The translations under genes and the position numbers were made by a program. Below the pieces are notes generated by a model that saw only the letters and a program-made list of their open reading frames with translations, ran no database searches and had not been told where the DNA came from. From the NCBI GenBank assembly GCA_024642295.1, contig JAHEBK010000057.1, positions 1-8,522 on the forward strand: a stretch of 8,522 nt of DNA, given 5' to 3'. Source of the DNA: Flavobacterium sp. (GTDB taxonomy: Bacteria > Bacteroidota > Bacteroidia > Flavobacteriales > Flavobacteriaceae). Shown here piece after piece: positions 8,065 to 8,522 of this stretch (the first letter of the stretch is position 1; each line of letters opens with the position of its first letter).

Positions 8065-8096
8065 ACAGCAAATTCCATTTGTAGATAAATACGGTG

Positions 8097-8128
8097 CAAA
8101 TTTAATCCATTAATACAATGGAAACAAA
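8097..8128 (-). promoter_or_regulatory. Probable carA promoter
   Basis: On the minus strand, TTTG (8125-8128) is followed after 20 nt by TAAATTTG (8097-8104), a good match to the Bacteroidota -33/-7 pattern. Initiation near 8090 gives a leader of about 60 nt. It lies downstream of the rplQ terminator, as expected for a new transcription unit. Confidence 0.68.
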
Positions 8129-8197
8129 TTTTTAAATAGTAATGTAAAAAATAAGTCCAGTAAATTTATTGTACTTAACATCCATTTCAAAATGAAC

Positions 8198-8234
8198 AAA
8201 AAAAAAGGATAAACTATAAATAGCTTATCCTTTT
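8198..8234 (-). terminator. Intrinsic terminator of the rplQ operon
   Basis: The arms 8203-8216 and 8221-8234 pair over 14 bp around a 4-nt loop, with a single G-U pair (8213/8224) when read as minus-strand RNA. The strand continues into a T run (A run 8198-8206 on the plus strand). It starts 28 nt past the rplQ stop and probably ends a long ribosomal-protein operon. Confidence 0.92.
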
Positions 8235-8262
8235 AAATATTATTGAATGATTATTTTCATAA

Positions 8263-8522
8263 TTACTCAGTAGCTTCAGTTGTAGTTTCTGAATCATTTT
8301 CAGCAATAGGAGCTTCAGTAGCTTCATCTGCCTTTTTAGATTTTCCACCACGACGGCTTTTAGCTTTTTTAACTTCTTTTTTACCTCCGTTGTAAAGTTC
8401 ATTGAAATCTACTAATTCGATCATTGCCATATCAGCATTATCTCCTAAACGATTTCCAACTTTAATGATACGTGTGTATCCACCTGGACGGTCACCAACT
8501 TTAGCAGCTACGTCTCTGAATA
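8263..8522 (-). CDS. rplQ: 50S ribosomal protein L17, C-terminal part
   Basis: The last 85 codons plus stop of rplQ; the 5' part lies beyond the right edge. The segment [35 protein letters not shown] is the conserved C-terminal core of L17 (E. coli has [29 protein letters not shown]). After it comes a tail of about 40 residues: first lysine/arginine-rich ([17 protein letters not shown]), then acidic and Thr/Ala/Glu-rich (ADEATEAP..., ending TTTEATE). E. coli L17 stops soon after the core, so this is an extended form, as in other Bacteroidota. L17 sits near the peptide exit tunnel of the large subunit. It is normally the last gene of the rpsM-rpsK-rpsD-rpoA-rplQ cluster, which fits the strong terminator that follows. 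Confidence 0.95.
   Translation of the reverse strand, partial: FRDVAAKVGDRPGGYTRIIKVGNRLGDNADMAMIELVDFNELYNGGKKEVKKAKSRRGGKSKKADEATEAPIAENDSETTTEATE

Noticed and set aside
8214..8402. Minus-strand open frame of 62 codons over the rplQ tail
   Set aside because: It is out of frame with rplQ; its Lys/Leu-rich translation is a by-product of the Lys-rich L17 tail codons and it runs into the terminator.

Overview
The window is a compact stretch of chromosome from a low-GC member of the Bacteroidota, most likely Flavobacterium or a close relative. Three things point there: the protein sequences (enolase, CarA, type II citrate synthase and the short Wza-like lipoprotein have a flavobacterial character), AT-rich spacers, and repeated matches to the Bacteroidota promoter pattern TTG-N(17-23)-TAnnTTTG in place of a sigma70 -35/-10 pair. 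Strong Shine-Dalgarno sequences are mostly absent, as is usual in this phylum. Every supported gene lies on the minus strand, so transcription runs from high to low coordinates.

In transcription order: (1) the 3' end of rplQ (ribosomal protein L17), closed by a strong intrinsic terminator at 8198-8234. (2) carA, the glutaminase subunit of carbamoyl-phosphate synthetase, with its own promoter and a leader of about 60 nt. (3) eno, with its own promoter and a double-hairpin 3' end. (4) gltA (citrate synthase), followed by a near-perfect hairpin terminator. (5) A two-gene unit of guanidino-group-modifying enzymes: a small arginine deiminase/DDAH-like protein (3007-3921) and a CtlX-type citrulline hydrolase (2053-2988), 18 bp apart. 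(6) A small CoA-binding-domain protein, recR, then a Wza-like polysaccharide export lipoprotein. The first 23 codons of the next gene, probably the Wzc-like chain-length regulator/tyrosine kinase, run off the left edge.

Functionally, the right half holds housekeeping genes for translation, pyrimidine/arginine precursor synthesis, glycolysis and TCA-cycle entry, each closed by its own terminator or preceded by its own promoter. The middle pair could together take arginine through citrulline to ornithine without ornithine carbamoyltransferase or carbamate kinase; this is inferred from motifs and adjacency, not shown. The left edge enters a capsule/exopolysaccharide export locus.

No RNA gene, mobile element, CRISPR array or gene-free stretch over 300 bases was seen. 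The longest intergenic gaps are 8028-8262 and 6719-6926. Nothing here looks like a wholly new system; the most interesting candidates are the paired arginine/citrulline hydrolases and the terminator-promoter overlap in front of them.
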